Source: an uncultured Chloroflexota bacterium (GTDB lineage: Bacteria; Chloroflexota; Chloroflexia; Chloroflexales; Chloroflexaceae). From it: 64,000 nucleotides of DNA. The stretch spans positions 1 to 64,000 of the forward strand of contig CAKZKA010000035.1 in the NCBI GenBank assembly GCA_937120965.1, written 5' to 3'. Of the stretch, positions 1 to 8,742 are shown piece after piece (position 1 is the first letter of the stretch; each line of letters starts with the position of its first letter). Below the pieces are notes generated by a model. That model was not told the origin of the DNA. It ran no database searches and was given only the letters and a program-made list of their open reading frames with translations. The position numbers and the translations under genes were made by a program.

Positions 1-375
1 GTTCTGGAATGGGCTTCCCGGGACGCGGGGGAACATGGGCCAACGAATGGGAAACGAATAAACGAATGCCCAAGGTGTGCCTGACTCTGAGGTGAACATC
101 GCCCGCCCGCAGGAGGGTTTGGGCGTAGGGGCGCGGCGCCGCCGCGCCCCTACCCCCTCCCAGGAAACACCCGCCAGCAGGGAGGATTTGGGAGGGCTGC
201 GCCCTCCCAAGAACAAATATGTTCATTCTGGCGTTGTGCGGCGCAGCCGCATGGATGTCTGAGGTGAACATAGCCCGCCCGTGGGGAGGGTTTGGGGGTA
301 GGGGTGCGGCGCCGCCGCGCCCCTACCCCCTCCCAGGAACCAACCTGCCAGCGGGGAGGGTTTGGGAGGGAGACA
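1..375. repeat. Composite palindromic mosaic (P5-P2-P3-P5)
   Basis: No gene is supported before 449. The stretch carries P5 at 124-152, P2 at 190-208, P3 at 237-251 and a second P5 at about 298-326. They are separated by GGAGGGTTTGGG and GAGGTGAACAT linkers. The first ~255 bases recur, with small differences, at about 14015-14270, including the non-palindromic lead-in around AACGAATGGGAAACGAATAA. Confidence 0.85.
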
Positions 376-405
376 TTGACGGGCAGGTCGGGCGACACGT
401 ACAAT
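376..405 (+). promoter_or_regulatory. Sigma-70-type promoter of the hydroxyacid dehydrogenase gene
   Basis: TTGACG at 376-381 and TACAAT at 400-405 are 18 bp apart. They lie at the edge of the repeat mosaic and about 45 bp before the start at 449. The same hexamer pair with the same spacing precedes alaS, which supports both. Confidence 0.7.
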
Positions 406-448
406 AGCGGCATTCCGCAGCGGAGCTCAACAGCATGGAGAAACTCCT

Positions 449-1345
449 ATGACCGAGCGGGTCGGATTCATTGGCCTGGGCATCATGGGCAGCGGTATGG
501 CCGCCAATTTGCTCAAGGCCGGCTTTGATCTCACCGTCTGGAACCGGACGCCCGAACGCGCCGACGCGCTGGTAGCCGCCGGGGCGAAGCGCGCCGGTAG
601 CCCGGCTGAACTGGGGGCGCAGTGCTCGATGATTTTTTCCTGCGTCAGTGACACCTCCGACGTGATCGAGGTGATCCTGGGTGAGCAGGGCGTGGTTGAG
701 GGCGCCGCGCCAGGCGCTCTGGTGGTGGATATGAGCACGATCAGTCCCCAGGGCGCCCAGACCATCGCTGCCGCTCTGGCCGAGCGGGGCGTGCACTTCC
801 TCGACGCGCCGGTGAGCGGCGGCAGCGAAGGCGCGGCGCGCGGCACCCTGAGCATCATGGTCGGTGGCCCTGCCGACCAGGTGGCCCGCGCTATGCCCTG
901 CTTCCAGGCTATGGGCGCCACCATCACTCACGTTGGCGGTCACGGCGATGGGCAGACGGTCAAACTGGTCAACCAGATCCTGGTCGTCGGCACCATGCTG
1001 GCGATCAGCGAGGCGCTGGTCTTTGCCCAGGCCAGCGGGGTAGACCTGGAGAAGACATTGCAGGCGGTGAGCGGAGGCGCCGCAGGGAGCTGGATGCTCA
1101 CCAATCGCGCGCCGCAGTGCATCCGCCGCGACTGGCGCCCCGGGTTTACCATTGACCTGCAACAGAAGGACCTGCGACTGGTGTTGCAGGCCGCCGACGA
1201 GGTCGGCGCGCCGATGCTCGCCACGGCCCAGATCTTCCAGCTCTACCGCACGTTGCAGGCGGCTGGCCTTGGCCAGGAAGGCAACCATGCGCTGATCAAG
1301 GCCCTCGAACGCCTGGCGGGCGTGGAGGTAGGCGCGCCGCGCTGA
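449..1345 (+). CDS. NAD(P)-dependent beta-hydroxyacid dehydrogenase (3-hydroxyisobutyrate dehydrogenase family)
   Basis: This 298-residue protein is a full-length member of the HIBADH/GLYR1 superfamily, cytosolic enzymes that oxidise a beta-hydroxyacid or reduce the matching semialdehyde. The N-terminal Rossmann fold has GLGIMGSGMA. The substrate-binding signature DAPVSGG is present, and the catalytic lysine lies in GQTVKLVNQ. The C-terminal half is the usual helical dimerisation domain. The start is preceded by GGAGA about ten bases upstream and by a good promoter at 376-405. The gene stands alone between two repeat blocks, so the substrate (3-hydroxyisobutyrate, tartronate semialdehyde, glyoxylate or other) cannot be decided from context. 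Confidence 0.9.
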   Translation: MTERVGFIGLGIMGSGMAANLLKAGFDLTVWNRTPERADALVAAGAKRAGSPAELGAQCSMIFSCVSDTSDVIEVILGEQGVVEGAAPGALVVDMSTISPQGAQTIAAALAERGVHFLDAPVSGGSEGAARGTLSIMVGGPADQVARAMPCFQAMGATITHVGGHGDGQTVKLVNQILVVGTMLAISEALVFAQASGVDLEKTLQAVSGGAAGSWMLTNRAPQCIRRDWRPGFTIDLQQKDLRLVLQAADEVGAPMLATAQIFQLYRTLQAAGLGQEGNHALIKALERLAGVEVGAPR

Positions 1346-1441
1346 GCGGCGCCCGAGGCGTCACGTAACATAGGGGAGACCGGGTTTCCCTATCTTGCCC
1401 CGACGGTGTTACTCAAGCCCTGGTAAAGATCGAGATATATA

Positions 1442-1471
1442 TTGACAAAGAACAATTGCATATCATATACT
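1442..1471 (+). promoter_or_regulatory. Strong promoter in an AT-rich island
   Basis: TTGACA at 1442-1447 and TATACT at 1466-1471 are 18 bp apart. They sit in an AT-rich patch (about 1430-1500) that contrasts with the surrounding GC-rich DNA. The next gene begins at 1846, beyond a 92-bp tandem repeat, so the transcript would start with the repeat or be a small RNA. Confidence 0.6.
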
Positions 1472-1543
1472 GAAAAGCGCTTGATTAGTGATTAGGAAGA
1501 TCAGGGAACAGGAAACCGCTCGAACCCATCTAATTGGGAGGGG

Positions 1544-1749
1544 GATGGGGAAACCCGGTTGCCCCATCTCCCAACCGCGGTTGGGAGGGGCTGGCGCCGC
1601 CACAGGCAGGGGTGCGGTTCGACAGGCTCACCGCAGATGGGGAAACCCGGTTGCCCCATCTCCCAACCGCGGTTGGGAGGGGCTGGCGCCGCCACAGGCA
1701 GGGGTGCGGTTCGACAGGCTCACCGCAGGTGGGGAACCCCGGTTTCCCC
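1544..1749. repeat. 92-bp tandem repeat of P1-P4-P6 modules
   Basis: Two nearly identical 92-bp units lie at 1544-1635 and 1636-1727, followed by a partial third with P1 at 1731-1749. Each unit holds a P1 variant (GGGGAAACCCGGTTGCCCC), the perfect palindrome CTCCCAACCGCGGTTGGGAG, and P6. The rest of the gap 1346-1845 holds a worn P1 at about 1373-1392 and the promoter at 1442-1471. Confidence 0.9.
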
Positions 1750-1845
1750 GTATGTTCACATCACCACAGGTGACATCGATTTGAAGACGCGAGAGTTCTG
1801 TCGGTCTGACGGGGTGATGCCGCGTGATGGGAAAGGGAGGAGTGC

Positions 1846-2367
1846 ATGCTCATCAACCGCGTGATCCTGGCAATCGTGGCCGTGGCGCTGCTCGTTGGCG
1901 CTCCCTCACTCGTGTTCGCGCAGACTTCGGGGAACATCACTGTCGAAGTGAAGCTGCCAATCGCCGATGCGCCACATCCGCAGACGGTGGTGTTTGTGGC
2001 GATCTACGATGTTGCGACGGGGCGCGCGGTAGGGGTTGCTGAGCAGACCTTTACCACTCGACCCCCCTATACCTTGAATGTCGCAATTGCTGCGCCAAAC
2101 TTCAACCCTAACGGGCGCTACTACGCTCAGGCGCAGGTTGGCACGCCGGCTGGCGTGCGGAGCTATGAAGGTAATTCGGCGCAGTTCGTTGGCTCACAGG
2201 CTCGGTCCGAGGTGCAAACAACGGTTGCTGTCCCTGGAGCGCGGATCATCCGTGTCAGCGCCGGGACGCTCGTGCTGCTGATCGGCGCGCTCCTGGCCGT
2301 CGGCGCTGCTGCGTTGTTCGTCTGGCGCAGGATGCGCCTGCAGCGCCTGGCGCCGCGTGTGGCCTGA
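1846..2367 (+). CDS. Hypothetical surface protein with signal peptide and C-terminal membrane anchor
   Basis: The family was not recognised. The 173-residue product begins with a clear secretion signal (hydrophobic residues about 5-22, then FAQ). An exported domain of about 115 residues, rich in beta-prone segments, follows. The protein ends with a membrane helix (about 142-163) and a short basic cytoplasmic tail (WRRMRLQRLAPRVA). This resembles a wall- or membrane-anchored beta-sandwich protein. No LPxTG-like motif precedes the helix, although a sortase gene is next to it in convergent orientation. The start follows GGGAGGAG with good spacing. Confidence 0.75.
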   Translation: MLINRVILAIVAVALLVGAPSLVFAQTSGNITVEVKLPIADAPHPQTVVFVAIYDVATGRAVGVAEQTFTTRPPYTLNVAIAAPNFNPNGRYYAQAQVGTPAGVRSYEGNSAQFVGSQARSEVQTTVAVPGARIIRVSAGTLVLLIGALLAVGAAALFVWRRMRLQRLAPRVA

Positions 2368-2413
2368 GTGAACATTCGGGGAAGCCGGGTTTCCCCATGC
2401 CCCTGCTCTGGAA

Positions 2414-2448
2414 GAGGGTGTGGAAGGGCGTAGCTCTCCCACACCCTC
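2414..2448. terminator. Hairpin between convergent genes
   Basis: GAGGGTGTGG at 2414-2423 pairs with CCACACCCTC at 2439-2448 around a P2-like inner stem, followed by TCCTCTTTCC. It lies between the end of the surface-protein gene (+) and the sortase gene (-), so it could end transcription from both sides. Confidence 0.5.
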
Positions 2449-2517
2449 TCCTCTTTCCACCTCGAACGGGAGCGAGCGGGTTTCACCTCCCCTGTGTTCG
2501 CATCTCACGCCAGCGCG

Positions 2518-3513
2518 CTATGCCCCCCCTGCCTGATGCCGGCTTGCCCCGATCAGATCGGCGATAACCACGAGCCGCTGAGTGTCCCAGTTGGTGCAGG
2601 TGATCAGGGTAAGCGTTGCGTTCGCATTGGCGCCGAGGACGTGAACATCGGTCGGCCACACCACCTTGATCGCGCCGACCCGGTAGTGGAAGCGGTAGCT
2701 GGCGGTGTCCACGAAGATGTCGTCGCCGATCTTCACCGAAGGTAACGGCATAAAGACCCCGCCGCGCAAGCCGGCGTGTCCGGCAATAACCACGTTCCCC
2801 GCCTCGCCTGGATCGCCGGTTCCGTACAGGTAGCCCGCCGCGTAATCCGCCTCTTGCCAATCCAGACCGTCGGCGTAGACCGTGATCACGGGGGTGTCAA
2901 TTCCCACCGCGGGCACCTGGATCCACTCGGGCGCCTCCGAGTTCTCGCGGTACGCGAACGCTGGCTCTAGAACCGGATCGGGGACCGGGGCTGCGGATGC
3001 GACCCCGGCACTCCGATAGGGAAGCACGTGCAGCGCCGGTTGCAGCGGCGTTGCCCGCAAGCCCGATGGGTGTGCCCTGGCCGGGGAAGGCGCCGGCTCG
3101 CTCTCTACCGGACGGGCTGTTGCCGGTTGTGGCAGGAAGGCCTGGCTCGGAGCAGATACCGGAACCGCCCCCGCGGGCCGCTCGCGTACCGGCGCGGGTG
3201 GCGCGAACAGGCGATCGTAGACCGGGCCGTTGAGCAGCCAGATGGCGAAACAGAGCAGTGCGCCCAGGCCCAGTGCCTGCGCGCCGCGGAGCAACAGCCG
3301 GTCAAAAGGCGTTTCTCCAGCGACGCTCGCGCGCTCTTGCTGACCCTGGCGGCGCAGCCGGGGCGGCGAGGCCCAGGAAGGCCGTCCGTTGCCGGCCCGC
3401 GGCGTCGCCTCGATTGACGATGGCTCCGCTCCGGTCGCCTCAAGCAGCGACCGCAGCAGCTCGTGTGGAACACCCGAAGCGGGATGTCCCTCGGGGGCCG
3501 GAAGGTGTGACAT
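2518..3513 (-). CDS. Sortase family transpeptidase (paralogue 1)
   Basis: This 331-residue membrane-anchored cysteine transpeptidase joins surface proteins to the envelope. A cytoplasmic N-terminus of about 75 residues leads to a membrane helix (about 78-95). A Pro/Ala-rich linker (about 103-180) follows, then the sortase barrel. The catalytic triad can be read as H246 (GHAG), C306 (TLITC) and R313 (TQR). The start is the ATG at 3513 with a modest AAGG upstream. It is closely similar in layout and motifs to the second sortase at 30137-31039, but no adjacent protein has an evident sorting signal. The class is uncertain; the TLITC motif with a short C-terminus fits class D/E-like enzymes. Confidence 0.88.
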   Translation of the reverse strand: MSHLPAPEGHPASGVPHELLRSLLEATGAEPSSIEATPRAGNGRPSWASPPRLRRQGQQERASVAGETPFDRLLLRGAQALGLGALLCFAIWLLNGPVYDRLFAPPAPVRERPAGAVPVSAPSQAFLPQPATARPVESEPAPSPARAHPSGLRATPLQPALHVLPYRSAGVASAAPVPDPVLEPAFAYRENSEAPEWIQVPAVGIDTPVITVYADGLDWQEADYAAGYLYGTGDPGEAGNVVIAGHAGLRGGVFMPLPSVKIGDDIFVDTASYRFHYRVGAIKVVWPTDVHVLGANANATLTLITCTNWDTQRLVVIADLIGASRHQAGGA

Positions 3514-3559
3514 ACCTTGCTCGCGTAGCTGAGGCGAACGCGCGCCACGAAGACACGAA

Positions 3560-3971
3560 GATCACGCCAGGCCCCATGCGCATGGCGCACAACGCCAGAA
3601 TGAAAATATGTGTTCTTGGGAGGGCGTAGCCCTCCCAAACCCTCCCCGCTGGCAGGTTGTTTCCCGGGAGGGGGTGGGAGCGCGGCGGCGCCGCGCCCCT
3701 ACGCCCGAACCCTCCCGGCGCGGGGGGCGTGCCACCCTGGCAGGCAGAGGGTTGGGGAAACCGGGTTTCCCCGTGTTCATAACTCGTGCTCACGTGGCCA
3801 TAAACATTATATGCCAGAAGCAGGTGACTTTGCAATTGGCAGTCCATGCGTATGCAGGGCTGATGCAACGTTGCTCGAGCCCTGTATGCGTATGGGTTCA
3901 CCCTTTTTCTGGGAGCGCGGGCGTCCCGCCCGCAACGGCCCTGGATGCTTCCCGGGAGCGCGGGCGTCCCG
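3560..3971. repeat. Repeat mosaic upstream of alaS
   Basis: The gene-free stretch 3514-4152 holds a P3 variant (about 3577), P2 at 3618-3636, P5 near 3683-3711 and P1 at 3754-3772. An imperfect 18-bp inverted repeat follows (3844-3861 with 3878-3895; 15 of 18 pair). Two direct copies of GGGAGCGCGGGCGTCCCG lie at 3911-3928 and 3954-3971. No coding signal was found. Confidence 0.8.
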
Positions 3972-4046
3972 TCCGCAAGGTCCCGGATGCGGGCAAGGTG
4001 CCCGCGCACCCGGGAGAAGGGTGAACAGATACCTGTTTTTGCCGAT

Positions 4047-4076
4047 TTGACGCCTCCCAATGCCATGCGCTACAAT
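4047..4076 (+). promoter_or_regulatory. alaS promoter
   Basis: TTGACG at 4047-4052 and TACAAT at 4071-4076 are separated by 18 bp. The expected transcript start near 4083 lies downstream of an in-frame ATG at 4060, so that ATG cannot be the real start and 4153 is favoured. No T-box leader is visible. Confidence 0.75.
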
Positions 4077-4152
4077 GTTCGACTGTACGCGCCCGGCGCG
4101 CCGTCAACGGATCATCGCGCAACCTCCCCGGTTGCGTCATTGTGAGAAGCGT

Positions 4153-6837
4153 ATGCAACACCTCTCCTCGGCGCAGATCCGCGAGAAGTACCTGACGTTC
4201 TTTGAGCGTCGCGGCCATACTATTGTGCCCAGTTCGCCGCTCGTGGTGGCCGATGATCCCACGCTGCTCTTCGCGAACTCGGGCATGGTCCAGTTTAAGG
4301 ATGTATTTCTTGGCCTCGACAAGCGCCCGTACACTCGCGCCGTAACTGCCCAGAAGTGTCTGCGCGTCAGCGGGAAGCATAACGATCTTGAGGAGGTTGG
4401 TCCCTCGCCGCGCCATCATACCTTCTTCGAGATGCTGGGGAACTTCTCGTTCGGCGACTATTTCAAGGCCGAGGCCATTCGCTTCGCCTGGGAACTGCTG
4501 ACTCGGGAGTTCGGCCTGCCGGTGGAGCGGCTCTGGTTCACGGTCTTTGAGGGCGACGCGGAGATCCCCGCCGATGATGAGGCTGCGCGGCTGTGGGAGG
4601 CGGTGGGCGCCGATCCGGCGCGCATCCTGCGCTTCGGGCGCAAGGATAATTTCTGGGTTATGGGCGACACCGGCCCCTGCGGTCCCAATTCTGAGATTAC
4701 CTGCTACATCGGCGATGATCTGTCGCGGATGCGCGCCGAGGGCGTCAATTCCGACGATCCCGACTACGTCGAGGTCTGGAACCTGGTGTTCATGCAGTAC
4801 GACCGGGCGACTATGCGGCGCCTGGCCGCGCAGTCGGTGGATACGGGCATGGGGCTGGAGCGTATGGCCATGGTGCTCCAGGGCGTCCATTCGACCTACG
4901 AGACCGATCTGCTGACGACGATCATCCACCGGGTGATTGCCGCCCGTGGAAGCGATGAGGCCCACTATCGGGCCAATCTGGCGCCCTATCGGGCGATTGC
5001 CGACCATAGTCGCGCCACGGCCTTTCTGATCGCCGATGGCGTCTTGCCCGGCAACAGCGGGCGCTCCTATGTGTTGCGCCGCATCCTGCGCCGCGCTGTG
5101 TACCAGGGGCGCACCATCGGCTTCGAGCACCCCTTCTTCGCCGATGTGGTTGATGCGGTGATCGAAGAGATGGGCGCGGCGTACCCCGAACTGCGCGCCC
5201 GCCGCCAGTTCATTCTGGAGGCCACTGACAGCGAGGAGCGGCAGTTCCTGCGCACGCTGAACGGCGGCATTACGCGCCTCAATGCGGTGATTGAGCAGGT
5301 GCGCGCCGCTGGCGGCACGGTGATCCCCGGCGTCGACGCCTTTGTGCTGAAGGATACCTTTGGCTTTCCGCTGGACCTGACGCAGAAGATCGCCGCCGAG
5401 CAGGGGCTGGTGGTAGATGAAGCAGGTTATGAGCTGGCGATGGACGAGCAGCGCCAGCGCTCCCGCGCTGCGGCGCAGTTCAAACGCGGCGCTGAGGCCG
5501 AGGTCTGGGCCGAGGCCAACCTGCCCTCTACCGAGTTCCTGGGCTACACCGACCTCAGCGCCGAGGCCCGGGTGCTGGCGATTGTTTCGGCTGGCGATGC
5601 CCTGCGCGAGGCTGGCCCGGGCCGTCAGGTGCAGATCGTTCTCGACCGTACACCGTTCTACGCCGAGAGCGGCGGGCAAGTGGGCGATACGGGGTTGATC
5701 AGCGGCCCCGCGGGTGTCGTGCGCGTGGATGATACGCTGCGCCCCGTGCCGGGCCTGATCGTCCACTACGGTGTGGTCAGAGAAGGGACGCTCAGCGTTG
5801 GTGAGGTGGTGCGCGCAGCGGTTGATGCCACCCGTCGCGCCGATATTCAGCGCAACCATACAGCCACCCATATGCTCCACCGCGCCCTGCGCGATGTGGT
5901 CGGCGAACACGCGGCGCAGGCCGGCTCTCTGGTCGCGCCTGACCGGCTGCGCTTCGATTTTACCCATACCCGGCCGCTCGAACACGAGCAGTTGCGCGAG
6001 ATCGAGGCCCGCCTCAATGCCTGGGTGCGCGCCGATGGCGCGGTGCATTGGGAGATCACCGACTACCAGACGGCGATTGAGCAGGGCGCCATCGCCCTCT
6101 TTGGCGAGAAGTACGGCGACCAGGTGCGCGTGGTGACCATCGAGCGCGGGGCGAACGGCGTCGAGCGTATCGCCACCCGCGACAGCCGCGAACTCTGCGG
6201 CGGCACCCACGTCAGCCGCACCGGCGAGATTGGTTTCATCCGCATCGTCGGCGAGGGCAGCGTCGGCAGCGGTCTGCGGCGCATCGAGGCCCTCACCGGG
6301 CGCGGCGCTGAAGCCTGGGTCGAACAGCAGGTCCAGCTCCTGCGTGATCTGGCTGCGCGGCTCGGCGTGCCCCCGGCCCAGGTGGCCGATCGGGTGGACC
6401 AGTTGATGGCCGAGGGCAGGCAGCGCCAGCAGGAACTGGCCGGCCTGCGCGCGCGTATTGCTCGCGCCTCGCTCGATAGCCTGCTCCCCCAGGTGCGCCA
6501 GGTGAACGGGGTGCCGGTCCTGGCGGCCCAGGTGGAGGCTGATGATCCGGCGCGCCTGCGCGAGATGGGCGACTGGCTGCGAGACAAGCTCGGGAGCGTG
6601 GTGCTTGTGCTTGGCGCGGTGGTGGGCGAACGCCCGCAGATTCTGGCTATGGTGACCCCCGATCTGGTGCAGCAGGGCTACCATGCGGGCAATCTGGTGA
6701 AGGCCCTGGCACAGATCGTCGGCGGCGGCGGGGGCGGGCGCCCCGATATGGCTCAGGCCGGGGGCAAGGACGCTACCCGCCTCCCCGATGCAATTGCCCG
6801 CGCCCCCGAACTGGTGGCCTCCCAGGGGCGAAAGTGA
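4153..6837 (+). CDS. alaS: Alanyl-tRNA synthetase
   Basis: This cytosolic enzyme charges tRNA-Ala and edits mischarged seryl- or glycyl-tRNA. The 894-residue length fits the bacterial family. The class II core shows HTFFEMLGNFSFGDYFK. The editing domain has the metal site H569 and H573 (HTATH) with C682 and H686 (CGGTH). The C-Ala domain ends with the glycine-rich GGGGGGRPDMAQAGG stretch. The frame is open from an ATG at 4060, but the family N-terminus (SSAQIREKYLTFF) begins right after 4153, and the promoter overlaps 4060. Seven bases separate its stop from the next gene, so the two are probably co-transcribed. Confidence 0.97.
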   Translation: MQHLSSAQIREKYLTFFERRGHTIVPSSPLVVADDPTLLFANSGMVQFKDVFLGLDKRPYTRAVTAQKCLRVSGKHNDLEEVGPSPRHHTFFEMLGNFSFGDYFKAEAIRFAWELLTREFGLPVERLWFTVFEGDAEIPADDEAARLWEAVGADPARILRFGRKDNFWVMGDTGPCGPNSEITCYIGDDLSRMRAEGVNSDDPDYVEVWNLVFMQYDRATMRRLAAQSVDTGMGLERMAMVLQGVHSTYETDLLTTIIHRVIAARGSDEAHYRANLAPYRAIADHSRATAFLIADGVLPGNSGRSYVLRRILRRAVYQGRTIGFEHPFFADVVDAVIEEMGAAYPELRARRQFILEATDSEERQFLRTLNGGITRLNAVIEQVRAAGGTVIPGVDAFVLKDTFGFPLDLTQKIAAEQGLVVDEAGYELAMDEQRQRSRAAAQFKRGAEAEVWAEANLPSTEFLGYTDLSAEARVLAIVSAGDALREAGPGRQVQIVLDRTPFYAESGGQVGDTGLISGPAGVVRVDDTLRPVPGLIVHYGVVREGTLSVGEVVRAAVDATRRADIQRNHTATHMLHRALRDVVGEHAAQAGSLVAPDRLRFDFTHTRPLEHEQLREIEARLNAWVRADGAVHWEITDYQTAIEQGAIALFGEKYGDQVRVVTIERGANGVERIATRDSRELCGGTHVSRTGEIGFIRIVGEGSVGSGLRRIEALTGRGAEAWVEQQVQLLRDLAARLGVPPAQVADRVDQLMAEGRQRQQELAGLRARIARASLDSLLPQVRQVNGVPVLAAQVEADDPARLREMGDWLRDKLGSVVLVLGAVVGERPQILAMVTPDLVQQGYHAGNLVKALAQIVGGGGGGRPDMAQAGGKDATRLPDAIARAPELVASQGRK

Positions 6838-6844
6838 GCGCGGC

Positions 6845-8620
6845 ATGACGACAGAATCTGCGGCCGTGGTACCGGTGCTCCCCGAGGAAAACGCCGCCGA
6901 TGTGCTGGAGAAGCTGCGCGGCGTTGAGACCAGGCAGGTGCAACTGCTGGTCACCGAGGGCGCCGTGGCTATGCGGCGCGTCGAAGTTGCCGAAAAGATC
7001 CGCGCCTTCGCGCTCAAGGCCGGTATCGCCCTGACGGTGATCAGCTCCGATCCCCGGGTTATCGATGCCGCCCGCCAGGCCGGCCTGGAGACCCTGACCG
7101 TGCAGCATGCCCGCGTCTTGCCGCCCGGCCCCGATAACCGCCCGCCGCGCTCCGCCAGCCCCTATGCGACCCGACCCGTGGCCGTGCCGCCCCGTCCCGA
7201 CGCCAGTGACGATGAGGTGCTGCGCGCTGCTCTGGAGGGCGACGTTGCCGTTCCTCCCCCGGCTGGCCCCGCCGCGCCGCCCCGTCCCGAGGCCGCGCCG
7301 CGCCGCCCCGAGGCCGCGCCGCGCCGCCCCGAGGCCGCGCCGCGCCGCCCCGAGGCGGCGTCCCAACCACGTCGGCGCGCCTGGCCGATCTACGCCCTCA
7401 GCGCGCTCCTGGTGCTGCTACTGGCGGCGATTGGCGCAGTGCTCTTTCTCAGTGGCCGGGTGACGGTAGCAGTGTCGCCACCCGCCCGCGCTACCACCTC
7501 GGCGCCGTTCACCGGTCTGCCGGTGCCGTTGCTGGCTCCCGGGGCGAGCGTAACCGGCACGGCAGTGATCGCCGAGCCGATCGTCAGCACAGTTGCCGTT
7601 ACCAGCACCGGCACGGTGGCAGAGGGTACACTCACTCCTGCCGGTAGCGCCGAGGGGCCGGTGACCATTCTGAACTCCGGCGGCCAGGCTATCTTGCTGC
7701 CCGCCGGCACCGAGTTTGTCGCCATCCAGCCCGATGGTCAGGAGGTGCCGTTCATCAGCGTCGCTGATGTGCTGGTTCCCTCTGCCACTACCTCCGACCA
7801 GGGCGCGCAGATTGTGACCACCCGTGGGCAGGCTCAGGTGAGCGTGACCGCCCGCTCGCCGGGGAGCGCGTCCAACGTAGAGGCCAACACTATCCGCCGT
7901 ATCACGCCGCCCGGAGGCGCCACCTTCAATGTGTCCGCGGGCAGCTTGCTGGTGCAGCACCCGCCGCTGACCGGGGGGAGTGAAGAGCTGGTCTACATTG
8001 TTAAAGAGAGCGATGTGCAACCGCTGCTCGCCCCGGCCCTTGAGCAATTGGATGCCGAGGCGCGTCGCCAGCTCAGCGGCCTCGCCCGCGCCCGCGGCCT
8101 GTCGCTCGACCCCAGCGCGATCAATCCCCGCCGCAGCGACCTGGAACAACTCCAGGGCTTCACCCAGTTCGTCGATCCACCCCTGGGCGCCCCGGTTGAC
8201 ACACTCAATCCACGCTTCACCCTTACCCTGCAGGCCAGCTACAGCGCCCTTGCCACCCCCGAAGAACAACCCCTGAATGCCCAGCTTGGTCCGGTGGTGA
8301 CCGAGCAACTGCGCCAGGCAGGCCTGATCCAGCCGGGCGAGTGCCGCGCGCCGGTCATTACCGATTGGCGCTGGGATGGGCAGACCCTCTTCGTGGACGG
8401 CAGTATTGACCCCGATACGGTTAGCCCGCGCTGCCAGGGAGGGATCGAACCTGCCGTCCTGGAGATCGTGCGTGAGGCGGTGCGCGGCAAGCCCTACACC
8501 GAGGCCGACGCTGCCCTCCGCGACCTGGTAGCGCAGGGGCTGATCGGCGACTACAGCCTGCCCGATGTGGCGCGTATGCCCGGCTTCGGCTGGCAAATCG
8601 CGGTGGAGATTGTTAAGTAG
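6845..8620 (+). CDS. Baseplate J/gp47-like membrane protein
   Basis: This 591-residue protein has three parts. Residues 1-95 form an alpha/beta domain of the kind found before baseplate-J-like regions in cyanobacterial and Chloroflexi proteins. A Pro/Ala/Arg-rich linker follows, with three exact 21-bp tandem repeats encoding EAAPRRP (7289-7351). Then comes one membrane helix (about 180-202) and a large exported region rich in Val, Thr and Gly. The baseplate-J assignment is from recalled family resemblance, not a computed match. Such host proteins are not phage genes and their role is unknown. Translation starts 7 bp after alaS. An open frame extends further upstream within alaS, but ATG 6845 is the natural start. 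Confidence 0.6.
   Translation: MTTESAAVVPVLPEENAADVLEKLRGVETRQVQLLVTEGAVAMRRVEVAEKIRAFALKAGIALTVISSDPRVIDAARQAGLETLTVQHARVLPPGPDNRPPRSASPYATRPVAVPPRPDASDDEVLRAALEGDVAVPPPAGPAAPPRPEAAPRRPEAAPRRPEAAPRRPEAASQPRRRAWPIYALSALLVLLLAAIGAVLFLSGRVTVAVSPPARATTSAPFTGLPVPLLAPGASVTGTAVIAEPIVSTVAVTSTGTVAEGTLTPAGSAEGPVTILNSGGQAILLPAGTEFVAIQPDGQEVPFISVADVLVPSATTSDQGAQIVTTRGQAQVSVTARSPGSASNVEANTIRRITPPGGATFNVSAGSLLVQHPPLTGGSEELVYIVKESDVQPLLAPALEQLDAEARRQLSGLARARGLSLDPSAINPRRSDLEQLQGFTQFVDPPLGAPVDTLNPRFTLTLQASYSALATPEEQPLNAQLGPVVTEQLRQAGLIQPGECRAPVITDWRWDGQTLFVDGSIDPDTVSPRCQGGIEPAVLEIVREAVRGKPYTEADAALRDLVAQGLIGDYSLPDVARMPGFGWQIAVEIVK
7289..7351 (+). repeat. Three 21-bp in-frame tandem repeats
   Basis: Three identical units at 7289-7309, 7310-7330 and 7331-7351 encode EAAPRRP, followed by a partial unit. 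They lie in the linker before the membrane helix. Exact identity at the base level points to recent slippage, so repeat number may vary between strains. Confidence 0.9.
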
Positions 8621-8635
8621 TGTTTGCCGTGAACA

Positions 8636-8722
8636 TATGAGGAAACCGGGTTTCCCCGGGTCTCTGCCTGTAGGGAGGGTTTGCTATCTCGCAGGCAGGG
8701 GAATGAGGAACCCCGGGTTCCC
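8636..8722. repeat. Two worn P1 modules before ruvX
   Basis: P1-like sequences lie at 8638-8657 (GAGGAAACCGGGTTTCCCC) and at about 8704-8722 (GAGGAACCCCGGGTTCCC). The second ends about 20 bp before the ruvX start, so it would lie in the promoter or leader. Confidence 0.75.
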
Positions 8723-8742
8723 GATTGTACCAGGACGGCTCC

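Noticed and set aside
4060-4152. Upstream in-frame start of alaS
   Set aside because: The promoter -10 at 4071-4076 lies downstream of it, and the added residues do not match the family.
3898-7017. Long minus-strand open frame (over 1000 codons) opposite alaS
   Set aside because: It is antisense to a certain gene, rich in His/Gln/Arg typical of high-GC shadow frames, and has no recognisable motif.
6845-8620. Prophage remnant, from the baseplate-J-like protein
   Set aside because: It is cotranscribed with alaS, has a membrane helix, and no other phage gene is near; such proteins are common in non-phage settings.
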